DNA from: Pseudomonas sp. B21-015
GTDB lineage: Bacteria; Pseudomonadota; Gammaproteobacteria; Pseudomonadales; Pseudomonadaceae
DNA length: 64,000 bases
Direction of reading: 5' to 3'
NCBI RefSeq assembly: GCF_024749285.1
Contig: NZ_CP087196.1
Coordinates: 2,418,001-2,482,000 of the forward strand
Both the position numbers and the translations under genes were made by a program. Position 1 is the first letter of the stretch. The number at the start of each line of letters is the position of its first letter. This document shows, in pieces, positions 27,024 to 34,861 of the stretch. The notes beneath the pieces were generated by a model. The model made no database searches. It was not told the DNA's origin and saw nothing but the letters and a program-made list of their open reading frames with translations.

Positions 27024-28028
27024 TCAGAGCTCGGCCTTACGCCAAACCCCTTTCCCCTTCAACCGCGCCCGATCATGAGCCGCACTGAAATCCTGCGCCG
27101 GCCCTTTAGGCACGATCCCGGTCGGGTTGATGGTCTTGTGGCTGCCGTAGTAGTGATTCTTGATGTGCTCAAAACTCACCGTTTCGGCTATCCCCGGCCA
27201 CTGATAAATCTCCCGTAGCCAGTTCGACAGATTCGGATAATCGGCAATTCGCCGCAGGTTGCACTTGAAGTGCCCGAAGTACACCGCATCAAAGCGAATC
27301 ATCGTAGTGAACAACCGAATATCCGCTTCCGTCAGGTATTCACCCGTGAGGTAACGATTGGCGCCCAGCAGCTGCTCCAGCCGATCCAGCTCACCAAACA
27401 ACTCATCGAACGCCTCTTCATAAGCCTGCTGCGACGTAGCAAACCCGGCGCGATAGACGCCGTTGTTCACCGCTGGATAAATCCGCTCGTTCAGCGCATC
27501 GATCTCGGCCCGCAATGGCGCCGGGTAGAAATCCAGGTCGTTGCCGGTCAATTCATCAAAAGCGCTGTTGAACATGCGGATGATCTCCGCCGACTCATTG
27601 TTAACGATGCGTTCAAGATGTTTGTCCCAGAGCACCGGCACAGTGACGCGGCCGGTGTAGTCGGCGGTATCGGCGGTATAGCGCTGGTGCATGAAATTGA
27701 AGTGATCGAGTTTGTCGCCGGTTGATCCGAGGTTTTTATCGAAGGTCCAGCCGTTTTCCAGCATCAACCAACTGACCACCGACACGTCGATCAGACTTTC
27801 GAGGCCTTTGAGTTTGCGCAGGATCAGCGTGCGATGAGCCCACGGGCAGGCGAGGGATACGTAGAGATGGTAGCGACCGGCTTCGGCGGCAAAACCACCG
27901 ACGCCGGTCGGGCCTGGCTTGCCGTCGGCGGTTAGCCAGTGGCGACGCTGTGCCTGTTCACGCTGGAACGTGCCGTCCTTGCTTTCATACCACTGATCTT
28001 GCCAGCGGCCTTCGACTAACAAACCCAT
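27024..28028 (-). CDS. yqjG: Glutathionyl-hydroquinone reductase (YqjG/Xi-class GST)
   Basis: A 334-residue member of the omega-like Xi glutathione-transferase class, which reduces glutathionyl-(hydro)quinones. The catalytic cysteine is Cys61 in YVSLACPWAHRTLI. The Xi-class features PVLWDK...IVNNESAEIIRMFN, YPAVNNGVYRAGFATSQQAYE and the C-terminal TINPTGIVPKGP are all present. The ATG at 28028 follows GAGGAG at eight bases and is preferred to a TTG two codons earlier. It stands alone, divergent from nothing close. Confidence 0.93.
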   Translation of the reverse strand: MGLLVEGRWQDQWYESKDGTFQREQAQRRHWLTADGKPGPTGVGGFAAEAGRYHLYVSLACPWAHRTLILRKLKGLESLIDVSVVSWLMLENGWTFDKNLGSTGDKLDHFNFMHQRYTADTADYTGRVTVPVLWDKHLERIVNNESAEIIRMFNSAFDELTGNDLDFYPAPLRAEIDALNERIYPAVNNGVYRAGFATSQQAYEEAFDELFGELDRLEQLLGANRYLTGEYLTEADIRLFTTMIRFDAVYFGHFKCNLRRIADYPNLSNWLREIYQWPGIAETVSFEHIKNHYYGSHKTINPTGIVPKGPAQDFSAAHDRARLKGKGVWRKAEL

Positions 28029-28118
28029 GTTCAAAACTCCTCAACCGATAAGCGTTGGAGAGGAGTCTATGCGCATAGGTTCGAACAAAAAGCGCAAAGG
28101 TTGGGCGGTTATGATCGG

Positions 28119-29120
28119 TTAAATCGATCTGTCCCGGGCATCCCAGTACTGCTGGGCGGTTTCGAAGGCTTGCTCGCGGGGCTGGCCGAGGCCGCGCAAG
28201 GACAGGGCCATGGTCGAGATCAACGCCATTTGCGGGTAGCTGTCGACCACGTCGCCACGCCACACCGCTTTCAAATGCTCGGGATCCAGGCTCGCCGGTT
28301 TGACGTGGCGCTGGGTCGACAGCTGCGGCCATTCTTCATCCCAACTTTCGCCGCCGGTGGTGCCATACAGGTGACTGTCGGCATCCGGGTTGATCTCGAT
28401 TTCACCACCATCGCCCTTGATGACGATGGCGGTGTCGCCCAGCAAGCCGCTGGCATCGCGATGCACGGCCTGATAGCCGGGGTGGAAAATGCTTTGCAGG
28501 CCGCAACGGGCGCCCAGCGGGTTGAGAATCCGCGCCAGGGAATGGATCGGCGAGCGCAGGCCCAGGGTGTTGCGCAGGTCGATCATCCGCTGAAGTTGCG
28601 GGGCCCAATCCACCAATGGCATGAACGCCAGACCGCCCTGATCGAGCGCCACACCGGTCTGCTGCCAGTTGCGGCACAGCGGAATATTCAGCGTCTCGAG
28701 CAGTTGTTCGCTGTACAGCCGGCCCGCCGTGTGCGCGCCGCCGCCGTGCATGAAGATGCGCACGCCGTTTTGCGCCAGGCACTTGGCCGCCAGCAGATAC
28801 CATGGCAGGTGACGCTTTTTGCCGGCGTAAGTCGGCCAGTCCAGATCGACCGCCAGCGCCGGTGGATTCAGGCGTTCACGCAAGGCTTCGGTGAACCCCG
28901 CCATTTCCTCGGCGCTTTCTTCCTTGTGCCGCAACAGCATCAGGAACGCGCCGAGCTGGGTGTCCTCGACCTTGTCGTCGAGCAACAGGCCCATGGCCTC
29001 GCGGGCTTCTTCACGGGTCAGGTTGCGGGCGCCGCGTTTGCCTTTGCCAAGGATCCGCACGAACTGGGCGAACGGGTGCTCGGCGGGCGTTTCGAGGGTC
29101 AGTGCTGGAGAGTCGGTCAT
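28119..29120 (-). CDS. ybiB: TrpD2/YbiB-like glycosyltransferase-family-3 protein
   Basis: A 333-residue protein with the anthranilate phosphoribosyltransferase fold (N-terminal helical domain LTREEAREAMGLLLDDKVEDTQLGAFLMLLRHK, then a ribosyl-binding domain). The PRPP loop found in TrpD is not preserved; the position reads RIFMHGGGAHTAGRL. That fits the YbiB/TrpD2 subgroup, described as a nucleic-acid-binding, LexA-regulated protein in E. coli. Its ATG overlaps the tusE stop by four bases, so it is the last gene of the tusDCBE operon. Confidence 0.85.
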   Translation of the reverse strand: MTDSPALTLETPAEHPFAQFVRILGKGKRGARNLTREEAREAMGLLLDDKVEDTQLGAFLMLLRHKEESAEEMAGFTEALRERLNPPALAVDLDWPTYAGKKRHLPWYLLAAKCLAQNGVRIFMHGGGAHTAGRLYSEQLLETLNIPLCRNWQQTGVALDQGGLAFMPLVDWAPQLQRMIDLRNTLGLRSPIHSLARILNPLGARCGLQSIFHPGYQAVHRDASGLLGDTAIVIKGDGGEIEINPDADSHLYGTTGGESWDEEWPQLSTQRHVKPASLDPEHLKAVWRGDVVDSYPQMALISTMALSLRGLGQPREQAFETAQQYWDARDRSI

Positions 29121-29452
29121 AAGCAATTCGTCGGTTTGGGCAGGCCCGCCAGTTTCGCGGCGAGTTTGGCAGGGGTGCCTTTGAACAGTCGGTTCAGGTG
29201 CAGGCTGTTGCCCTTGTCGGGGCCGAGTTTCAATGCGGTGTACTTGATCAGCGGGCGAGTCGCGGGGGACAGCTGGAATTCGTCGTAGAAACTGCGCAGC
29301 AGTTCAAGGATCTCCCAGTGTTCCGGGCTCAACTCGATGTCTTCGGCAGCGGCCAGGGCGGCGGCCACCTCGGCAGACCAGTCGCTCAGTTCGACCAGGA
29401 AACCGTCCTTGTCCAGTTCAATGGCGCGGGTGCCCACCGTCAGGGATTTCAT
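29117..29452 (-). CDS. tusE: TusE/DsrC-family sulfur carrier
   Basis: A 111-residue sulfur carrier accepting persulfide from TusBCD and handing it to MnmA for tRNA 2-thiolation. The penultimate Cys110 in KPTNCL is the DsrC-family reactive cysteine. The second conserved cysteine of true dissimilatory DsrC is absent, as expected for TusE. The ATG overlaps the tusB stop (ATGA), and ATG 29452 is preferred to a TTG two codons upstream. Confidence 0.95.
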   Translation of the reverse strand: MKSLTVGTRAIELDKDGFLVELSDWSAEVAAALAAAEDIELSPEHWEILELLRSFYDEFQLSPATRPLIKYTALKLGPDKGNSLHLNRLFKGTPAKLAAKLAGLPKPTNCL

Positions 29453-29742
29453 AGCCAACTGTTGACCTTGTCGTAGTGAATCGACAACTCGACGAAGGCC
29501 GGGTAATCGATGGCCTTGGCCCAGTCCGGGACTTGCAGAGCCCGCGCCTGAGCATCTTCGGCCAGTATGAACAGTTTCAGGTTGCGGGCGTGCAGCACGC
29601 TGAACGGTGCGGTGCCTGGCTGCAAGGCATAGGCCGCGTCGCCACTCAGCAACAGCGCATCATCGGCGCCAATCACGCGCAGGCAACTGCTCAGGCGGTC
29701 GTCGCCGAAAGGGGAATGAGACAACACATGCAAAGTCGACAT
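29449..29742 (-). CDS. tusB: TusB/DsrH-family sulfurtransferase subunit
   Basis: A 97-residue subunit of the TusBCD heterohexamer. MSTLHVLSHSPFGDDRLSSCLRVIGADDALLLSGDAAYAL is the usual start of DsrH-like proteins. The C-terminus DYPAFVELSIHYDKVNSWL is also characteristic. Its ATG overlaps the tusC stop in TGATG and its stop overlaps the tusE start. Confidence 0.93.
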   Translation of the reverse strand: MSTLHVLSHSPFGDDRLSSCLRVIGADDALLLSGDAAYALQPGTAPFSVLHARNLKLFILAEDAQARALQVPDWAKAIDYPAFVELSIHYDKVNSWL

Positions 29743-30104
29743 CAGAGGGTGATCACCTGGTCGTAACGGTCTATAAGGGCGGTGATTTCCCGGGCGGCCA
29801 GCACCTGGGCTTCTTCAAGCGACAGACCTTTAGGGTCCAGACCACGGGCAGCAGCGCTTTCACCGCACACGAACAGGTCTTCGACACCAAACATCGGCAA
29901 GGCTTGCAGGTTGGCGCTCAGGTCTTTCTGTTGCAACGCCTTGGCGTCCTGTTTCGCGGCGAGCTGGAACACGCCGTCATCGAGGAACAGCAGGCCGATC
30001 GGCAGATCGAAGGCGCCACCGGCCAACACGATATCCAGCGCTTCCCGCGAGCTCGGCCCGGACCACGGCGCCTGACGACTGATAATCAGCAAGGATTTAG
30101 CCAT
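29742..30104 (-). CDS. tusC: TusC/DsrF-family sulfurtransferase subunit
   Basis: A 120-residue DsrE/F-fold subunit of TusBCD, with KSLLIISRQAPWSGPSSREALDIVLAGGAFDLPIGLLFLDDGVFQL typical of TusC. It lies one base after tusD and overlaps tusB by one base. No catalytic cysteine is required in this subunit. Confidence 0.93.
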   Translation of the reverse strand: MAKSLLIISRQAPWSGPSSREALDIVLAGGAFDLPIGLLFLDDGVFQLAAKQDAKALQQKDLSANLQALPMFGVEDLFVCGESAAARGLDPKGLSLEEAQVLAAREITALIDRYDQVITL

Positions 30105-30105
30105 C

Positions 30106-30498
30106 TCACGCGCCTCCGAAACAGATCAGGCGGTCCGCGTCCTGCACCGCGTCATGCAACTGGCCGAGGCCGGACAATTCCCACGGTGCACCCACCGCGA
30201 CCGCTTCACGCTGATAACGCTGGGCTTCTTCCTCGTTCAACACCCCACGGCGCAAGGCGGCGGCGATGCAGATCACGCCATCGAGTTGATGCTCGGTGAC
30301 AAAGGTGCGCCATTGCTTGGGCAAGTCCTGCTCATCCTGAGGCGTGACCACGCTGCCAGACGCGTTGTAGACGCCATCCTGATAGAAAAACAGCCGGACA
30401 ATCTCATGCCCGCCGGCCAGCGCGGCCTGGGCGAACAGCAAGGCACGGCGCGAGGAGGGTGCATGGGCGGCGGAAAACAGCGCAATGGCGAACTTCAT
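30106..30498 (-). CDS. tusD: TusD/DsrE-family sulfurtransferase subunit
   Basis: A 130-residue catalytic subunit of TusBCD. Cys77 in DGVICIAAALRRGV corresponds to the persulfide-carrying Cys78 of E. coli TusD. The start MKFAIALFSAAHAPSSRRALLFAQA matches the family; ten in-frame codons upstream were excluded. It is the first gene of the operon tusD-C-B-E-ybiB. Confidence 0.95.
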   Translation of the reverse strand: MKFAIALFSAAHAPSSRRALLFAQAALAGGHEIVRLFFYQDGVYNASGSVVTPQDEQDLPKQWRTFVTEHQLDGVICIAAALRRGVLNEEEAQRYQREAVAVGAPWELSGLGQLHDAVQDADRLICFGGA

Positions 30499-30583
30499 GA
30501 CGGACTCGATCAGCAAAACTGCGGCCATGATAAAGCTTTATCGTCGGGGCGGCGAAGGGCGTTTACTCGTAGACCGAGTCGCT

Positions 30584-30681
30584 GCTATCGCGAGCAGGCT
30601 CGCTCCCACAAGGGATTTGTGTCGTACATAACATTGAAATCCACCACAGACCCCTGTGGGAGCGAGCCTGCTCGCGATAGC
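30584..30681. repeat. REP palindrome (GAGCAGGCTCGCTCCCAC type, inverted)
   Basis: GCTATCGCGAGCAGGCTCGCTCCCACAAGG and its inverted copy CCTGTGGGAGCGAGCCTGCTCGCGATAGC, with about 40 bases between. Its orientation matches the element at 26923. Confidence 0.85.
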
Positions 30682-30720
30682 GGAGTGTCAGGCAACACAA
30701 TGCTGAATGTGATAACCCGC

Positions 30721-30846
30721 TCAGCGCGGCATATACCCCAACTGCCAACGCCGCGGAATCTTCAGCGACAGCACCCCCAGCGCCCCGGCCAGCAGCCCGC
30801 TGACAAACAGCGCCTTGAGCCCCAGATGATGTTCCGGCTCCCTTGA
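30721..30846 (-). pseudogene. Possible C-terminal remnant of a membrane transporter
   Basis: On the reverse strand an open frame ends with about 40 residues, EPEHHLGLKALFVSGLLAGA followed by LGVLSLKIPRRWQLGYMPR and a stop. One hydrophobic helix followed by a positively charged tail looks like the last segment of a multi-pass permease. There is no start and no upstream homologous part; the neighbouring 30857 gene begins right after it. I could not name the family. Confidence 0.35.
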
Positions 30847-30856
30847 GCAGCGACGG

Positions 30857-31186
30857 TTACTTGGTCAACCCATATAACTCGCAATACTCCAGCCAGTCCA
30901 TGCCGGCCATTTCCGCGACCTCCTTGTGCACCTCCATGCGTTGGGCCTGGTAGTCCTCAGGTGTGGCGGCGGTCAGTTGCAGCGTCAGCTCCCAGGCAAA
31001 CAAACCCAGGCGCTCCGCCTCGGCTTCGAACGCTTCATGCAAGCGCTCGTCGCGGTACTGCGTTACTGTCTGGCCCTTGGCCTGGGCCAACAGTGGATTC
31101 AGGTTGTCCAGTTCGACGCGCAGCTCAGGCCGCTCATCGAGAAATTTTCTCAGTGCCTGCTCGTGTTGCTGTTCGGTTGCCGCCAT
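30857..31186 (-). CDS. Small DUF6388-like protein
   Basis: A 109-residue, acidic, helical protein (QALRKFLDERPELRVELDNLNPLLAQAKGQTVTQYRDERLHEAFEAEAERLGLFAWELTLQL). I recall similar Pseudomonas proteins grouped as DUF6388, without known function; the family name is from memory. A perfect AAGGAG ribosome site precedes the ATG at 31186. It lies 19 bases downstream of the small HTH gene, so they probably form a two-gene operon. Confidence 0.7.
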   Translation of the reverse strand: MAATEQQHEQALRKFLDERPELRVELDNLNPLLAQAKGQTVTQYRDERLHEAFEAEAERLGLFAWELTLQLTAATPEDYQAQRMEVHKEVAEMAGMDWLEYCELYGLTK

Positions 31187-31205
31187 GGTCACTCCTTGAG
31201 GGGGA

Positions 31206-31454
31206 TTACGAAGACTGCTTTTTGCTTGCCTTGGCAGCCGCGGCCAGACACTCGAGAGCAAATTGCTCGGGGTAGGTCATCTGGATCGGTGTGGTTTCGC
31301 CTTTGACGGTTCTTTCACCGTCGAGAATGTAACGAATCCGCTTGTCGGTGACGCCAATTCGCTTGGCGATCCAGGCCGGCGTCTGACCGATCTGGCTGAT
31401 CAGTTTGTCGGCGTAGTCGGTGGAGGGTTTGTAGAATTCGGCGTTGGGTGTCAT
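31206..31454 (-). CDS. Small helix-turn-helix-like protein
   Basis: An 82-residue protein. Residues 20-46 (ISQIGQTPAWIAKRIGVTDKRIRYILDGER) read like a Cro/XRE-type helix-turn-helix, with the second helix preceded by IGVTDK. A C-terminal lysine/serine tail follows. The family was not recognised. It is cotranscribed with the 30857 gene and divergent from the lipoprotein gene at 31617. It could be a small transcriptional regulator of its own operon. Confidence 0.65.
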   Translation of the reverse strand: MTPNAEFYKPSTDYADKLISQIGQTPAWIAKRIGVTDKRIRYILDGERTVKGETTPIQMTYPEQFALECLAAAAKASKKQSS

Positions 31455-31616
31455 GGCCTTTCCAGAAAAATGGGCCCGGAAAAACGGGCGATGCGGCGAG
31501 AGAAACGCGACAGGGTGCGCGAATCGATGCGCGGTGTCGCGTTATAAATGAAGTAAAGCAGAACGATACGCCGCACCACGGTGATACAGTCCGCTTTTTC
31601 CTGATGAGCGAACGCA

Positions 31617-31967
31617 ATGCGAATTCTGATGGTGGCGCTGGCCGCAACCTTGCTGGCGGGCTGCGCCGGATCGGCGATGAACGACGCCCGCACCAAAACC
31701 CCGTACAGAACCCTGACCTCGGACAAACCGGAAAAAGTCGTCGCCCAGTGCGTGCAGTTTGCCTGGCAGGACGAGGCGGTGTTCGGCGTCGATGCGGGCG
31801 CGTATTTGCAGCCGGGCAAGAAGGGCGGTTCGACGGTCTACACCCGTTCGGCCGAGTCTTTCGTGGACGTGACCAGCGATGCCTCGGGCACCGCGTTGAG
31901 CTACTACGCGCAGCATGATGATTTTGTCGCCAAGCGCCGATTGGCGGCGTTGGCTACCTGTTTGTAA
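31617..31967 (+). CDS. Small lipoprotein
   Basis: A 116-residue precursor with a type II signal peptide (MRILMVALAATLLAGC; lipobox LLAGC with Cys16). The mature part is about 100 residues (TPYRTLTSDKPEKVVAQCVQFAWQDEAVFG...) with two further cysteines, one near the C-terminus. Residue +2 is Ala, so outer-membrane sorting is expected. Function unknown; it resembles small conserved Pseudomonas lipoproteins. Confidence 0.8.
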   Translation: MRILMVALAATLLAGCAGSAMNDARTKTPYRTLTSDKPEKVVAQCVQFAWQDEAVFGVDAGAYLQPGKKGGSTVYTRSAESFVDVTSDASGTALSYYAQHDDFVAKRRLAALATCL

Positions 31968-32003
31968 ACAAGATCTTTTGGTGGCACCCCCGAAAATCGA
32001 AGG

Positions 32004-32432
32004 TTACAAATCCACCAAACGCTTCTGAAAAAAGAAGCGTTTGTGGCCCGGCGGGTAATCGGCAATGTGCCCTAGCTCGCTGTAGCCGTGTTTTTTGTAG
32101 AACTCCGGCGCCTGGAAGTCGAAGGTGTCCAGCCAGATCCCGATGCACTCCTTCTCCCGCGCCAGGTCTTCGGCCATCAGCATCAGCTTCGAGCCCAGGC
32201 CTTGTCCCCGTGCCTGGTCCGGCACTGACAACAACTCAATGAAAAACCATTGGTAAAACACCCGGCCATAAAGCCCGCCGAGAATCTCGTCGTTGTCATC
32301 GCGTACCAACAAGGCAATCTGCTCTGAAACCGTGGGCCCAGCCTTTGAGGCGTTGTAGGCGCGCAAAGGGGTAAGGATCGCTTCGCGCTCTTCCTGAGTG
32401 GCGTTTGTCGACAGTTCAATTCGCAGGGTCAT
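32004..32432 (-). CDS. GNAT N-acetyltransferase
   Basis: A 142-residue single-domain acetyltransferase. The acetyl-CoA loop is seen in LLSVPDQARGQGLGSKLMLMAE, and IWLDTFDFQAPEFYKKHGYSELGHI is the conserved C-terminal strand-helix part. Such proteins are usually annotated as GNAT family of unknown substrate. It converges with the lipoprotein gene and is divergent from nudK by 129 bases. Confidence 0.85.
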   Translation of the reverse strand: MTLRIELSTNATQEEREAILTPLRAYNASKAGPTVSEQIALLVRDDNDEILGGLYGRVFYQWFFIELLSVPDQARGQGLGSKLMLMAEDLAREKECIGIWLDTFDFQAPEFYKKHGYSELGHIADYPPGHKRFFFQKRLVDL

Positions 32433-32561
32433 GGGCTACATCCTTATGGCGGTGAATGCGGAGCCTATCCCGGTCGCCACGATTGTTCTATCCCTCCAAA
32501 CCATAGAAATCTGTTTTCGCCTAACATGTACGCCTTCCGACGAAAATAGGGATGGATTGTC

Positions 32562-33155
32562 ATGTCGAACACAGCCGAGCGGGTCAACATCGTCGAGTCC
32601 CAGGTGTTGTCCCACGACTGGTACCTGCTGAAGAAAATCACGTTCGATTACCTGCGCAACAACGGCGACTGGCAGCGTCAGACCCGTGAGGTGTATGACC
32701 GTGGCAACGGCGCGGCGATTCTGCTGTTCAACCGCGAGAAGAAAACCGTCGTGCTGACCCGCCAGTTTCGCTTGCCGGTGTTCGTCAATGGCCATGATGG
32801 TTTGCTGATTGAAGTAGCGGCGGGCCTGCTGGAAGGCGCTGCGCCTGAAGAGCGCATTCGCGCTGAAGCCGAAGAAGAAACCGGCTATCGCGTCCACCAT
32901 GTGCAGAAGGTGTTCGAGGCGTACATGAGCCCCGGGTCGGTCACGGAGAAACTGCATTTCTTTATTGCCGAGTACGACGCGTCTTCGAAAGTCAGCGAGG
33001 GCGGTGGGCTGGAAGCAGAAACCGAAGAACTGGAAGTGCTGGAGTGGACGTTCGACGACGCCCTTGCGGCGTTCTATCGCGGGGAGATTTGCGATGCCAA
33101 GACCATCATGCTGCTGCAGTATGCGGCGATGAAGGATATTTTCGGACCGGTTTGA
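32562..33155 (+). CDS. nudK: GDP-mannose pyrophosphatase NudK
   Basis: A 197-residue Nudix hydrolase. The Nudix box GLLEGAAPEERIRAEAEEETGYRV and the ADP-ribose pyrophosphatase-like VVLTRQFRLPVFVNGHDGLLIEVAAG match NudK, which cleaves GDP-mannose. MSPGSVTEKLHFFIAEYD carries the downstream metal/loop region. It is a lone gene. A role in keeping GDP-mannose low would connect it loosely to polysaccharide synthesis, but that is inference. Confidence 0.85.
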   Translation: MSNTAERVNIVESQVLSHDWYLLKKITFDYLRNNGDWQRQTREVYDRGNGAAILLFNREKKTVVLTRQFRLPVFVNGHDGLLIEVAAGLLEGAAPEERIRAEAEEETGYRVHHVQKVFEAYMSPGSVTEKLHFFIAEYDASSKVSEGGGLEAETEELEVLEWTFDDALAAFYRGEICDAKTIMLLQYAAMKDIFGPV

Positions 33156-33277
33156 GCCGGCGGGGATTGCCTGGATCGAGAGAGCGTTCAGGCACAATGG
33201 TCGAGCATTTCGGCACAGTAATCAGCCTTTGCTCTCTCTAGACTCGTGCTTCATGCCAAGACACCGATGAGGTCACG

Positions 33278-33817
33278 ATGAACATCCGAATTATCCTATC
33301 CGCATTGTCCATGGGGGTTGTCCTCACTGGGCACGCTGCCGACTTCTCGCTGAGCAGCCAGGATATTGCTGAAAATCGCCCGCTCACCAGTCGAGAGGTG
33401 TTCCAGGGCTTCGGTTGCGAAGGGGGTAATACGTCTCCAGAATTGTCCTGGTCCAACGCCCCGGCCGGCACTAAAAGTTACGCGATCACGGTCTACGATC
33501 CTGATGCGCCGACCGGCAGCGGCTGGTGGCATTGGACCGTGGTCAACTTACCGGCTTCCACCCGCAGTTTGCCAAGCGGAGTCGGTTCGAACCTGCCTGC
33601 CGGCGCAGTACAAGGGCGAACCGATTATGGCCAACCGGGATTTGGCGGCGCTTGCCCTCCTGTAGGGGATAAGCCCCATCGCTATCAATTCACCGTATGG
33701 GCGTTGAAAGTCGATAAGCTACCACTCGATAACCAGGCCAGCGGCGCCTTGGTGGGCTACATGCTCAATGCCAACGCCTTGGCCAAAGCGACCATCACTT
33801 CAACTTACGGACGTTAA
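33278..33817 (+). CDS. Exported PEBP-family (YbhB/YbcL) protein
   Basis: A 179-residue protein with a signal peptide ending near GHAA and a phosphatidylethanolamine-binding-protein fold. The family signature YDPDAPTGSGWWHWTVVNLPAST and the later YGQPGFGGACPPVGDKPHRYQFTVWAL are complete. The ligand is unknown. It lies five bases upstream of an AraC-type regulator and is likely cotranscribed with it. Confidence 0.9.
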   Translation: MNIRIILSALSMGVVLTGHAADFSLSSQDIAENRPLTSREVFQGFGCEGGNTSPELSWSNAPAGTKSYAITVYDPDAPTGSGWWHWTVVNLPASTRSLPSGVGSNLPAGAVQGRTDYGQPGFGGACPPVGDKPHRYQFTVWALKVDKLPLDNQASGALVGYMLNANALAKATITSTYGR

Positions 33818-33822
33818 GAGCA

Positions 33823-34641
33823 ATGCGCCCTTGTGACGGCATCCAGCACCGGGAAAACATTATCGATGCGTGTGTCATACGGGCGCGGCAGCCTCACACC
33901 TTGCAACGGGTGCCGATATTCGCAACCACCCTGTGTCGAGTGCGACAGGGGGAAAAGCTGCTGCAATGGGATGACCGGGAGATGCGCGCAGGGCCGCAAC
34001 ATCTGATTCTGATGCCGGCCGGGCGCGAGCTTGGCCTCTCGAACTTCCCCGGCCTTCATGGTCACTATATCGCTGATGTCGTGACCTTTCCCGGTTCGAC
34101 ACTGCGCAACTTCAGCAGCCGATATGGCCGCCAGATCATGAGTGGTCACCGTGCCCCGACCACAGATCTGTGTGTGCCTCTGGACAGGCACACGACGCAG
34201 GCATGGGATCAGTTATTGGCCGCCATCAATGCGAACGCTCCGGATGCATTACGCACCCACTATGGGGAAGCGGTTCTGCTCAGCCTGGGCCTCAACGGCC
34301 AGGCCGGACCGCTGCTGATGGGGCGCAATGATCCACTGTGCGAACGTGTGGAGCAATTGCTGATGGGCAGCCCTGAGAGCGACTGGACCGTTGCGAGCGT
34401 CGCACAACACCTGAACCTGGGTGAATCGACGTTGCGTCGCCAACTGGCCAATGAGGGGAGCAGTTTCAGGACTATTCTGGAAAGTGTTCGACTGGCGACG
34501 GCGCTGCAATGGTTGCAAACCACTTCTCGGCCCATCGGTGAAATTGCCGGTGCCAGCGGCTACGCCTCGGCCTCACGTTTTGCCGTGCGCTTTCGCTCAC
34601 ACTATGGCCTGTCGCCACGGGAATTGCGGGCGGCGATTTAG
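33823..34641 (+). CDS. AraC-family transcriptional regulator
   Basis: A 272-residue protein. The N-terminal ~165 residues are a cupin-like sensor (WDDREMRAGPQHLILMPAGRELGLSNFPG). The C-terminal ~100 residues hold two helix-turn-helix units (WTVASVAQHLNLGESTLRRQLANEGSSF and PIGEIAGASGYASASRFAVRFRSHYGLSPRELR). It follows the PEBP gene by five bases; control of that gene is a reasonable guess. A terminator follows at 34671. Confidence 0.9.
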   Translation: MRPCDGIQHRENIIDACVIRARQPHTLQRVPIFATTLCRVRQGEKLLQWDDREMRAGPQHLILMPAGRELGLSNFPGLHGHYIADVVTFPGSTLRNFSSRYGRQIMSGHRAPTTDLCVPLDRHTTQAWDQLLAAINANAPDALRTHYGEAVLLSLGLNGQAGPLLMGRNDPLCERVEQLLMGSPESDWTVASVAQHLNLGESTLRRQLANEGSSFRTILESVRLATALQWLQTTSRPIGEIAGASGYASASRFAVRFRSHYGLSPRELRAAI

Positions 34642-34670
34642 GCATTCCTGTACTTAATTTGATCCGAGTG

Positions 34671-34694
34671 AAAACGGCCAGTGGGCCGTTTTTT
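34671..34694 (+). terminator. Intrinsic terminator of the PEBP-AraC operon
   Basis: AAAACGGCC-AGTG-GGCCGTTTT stem followed by T residues, 30 bases after the regulator's stop codon. Confidence 0.85.
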
Positions 34695-34724
34695 GTGCCT
34701 AGCGAAAACCTTAATCGCCGGCCC

Positions 34725-34859
34725 CTGTGGCGAGGGAGCTTGCTCCCGCTCGGCTGCGAAGCAGTCGCAAATACGGCGGATGCGGTGTGCCAGGAAAGCT
34801 CCCTATACCGGTTTTGGGGCCGCTGCGCAGCCCAGCGGGAGCAAGCTCCCTCGCCACAA
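34725..34859. repeat. REP palindrome (GTGGCGAGGGAGCTTGCTCCC type)
   Basis: CTGTGGCGAGGGAGCTTGCTCCCGCT pairs with AGCGGGAGCAAGCTCCCTCGCCACAAG. The interior is unusually long (about 85 bases) and includes GGCTGCGAAGCAGTCGC and GGGGCCGCTGCGCAGCCC. It is the same subtype as the element at 2858. Confidence 0.85.
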
Positions 34860-34861
34860 GG

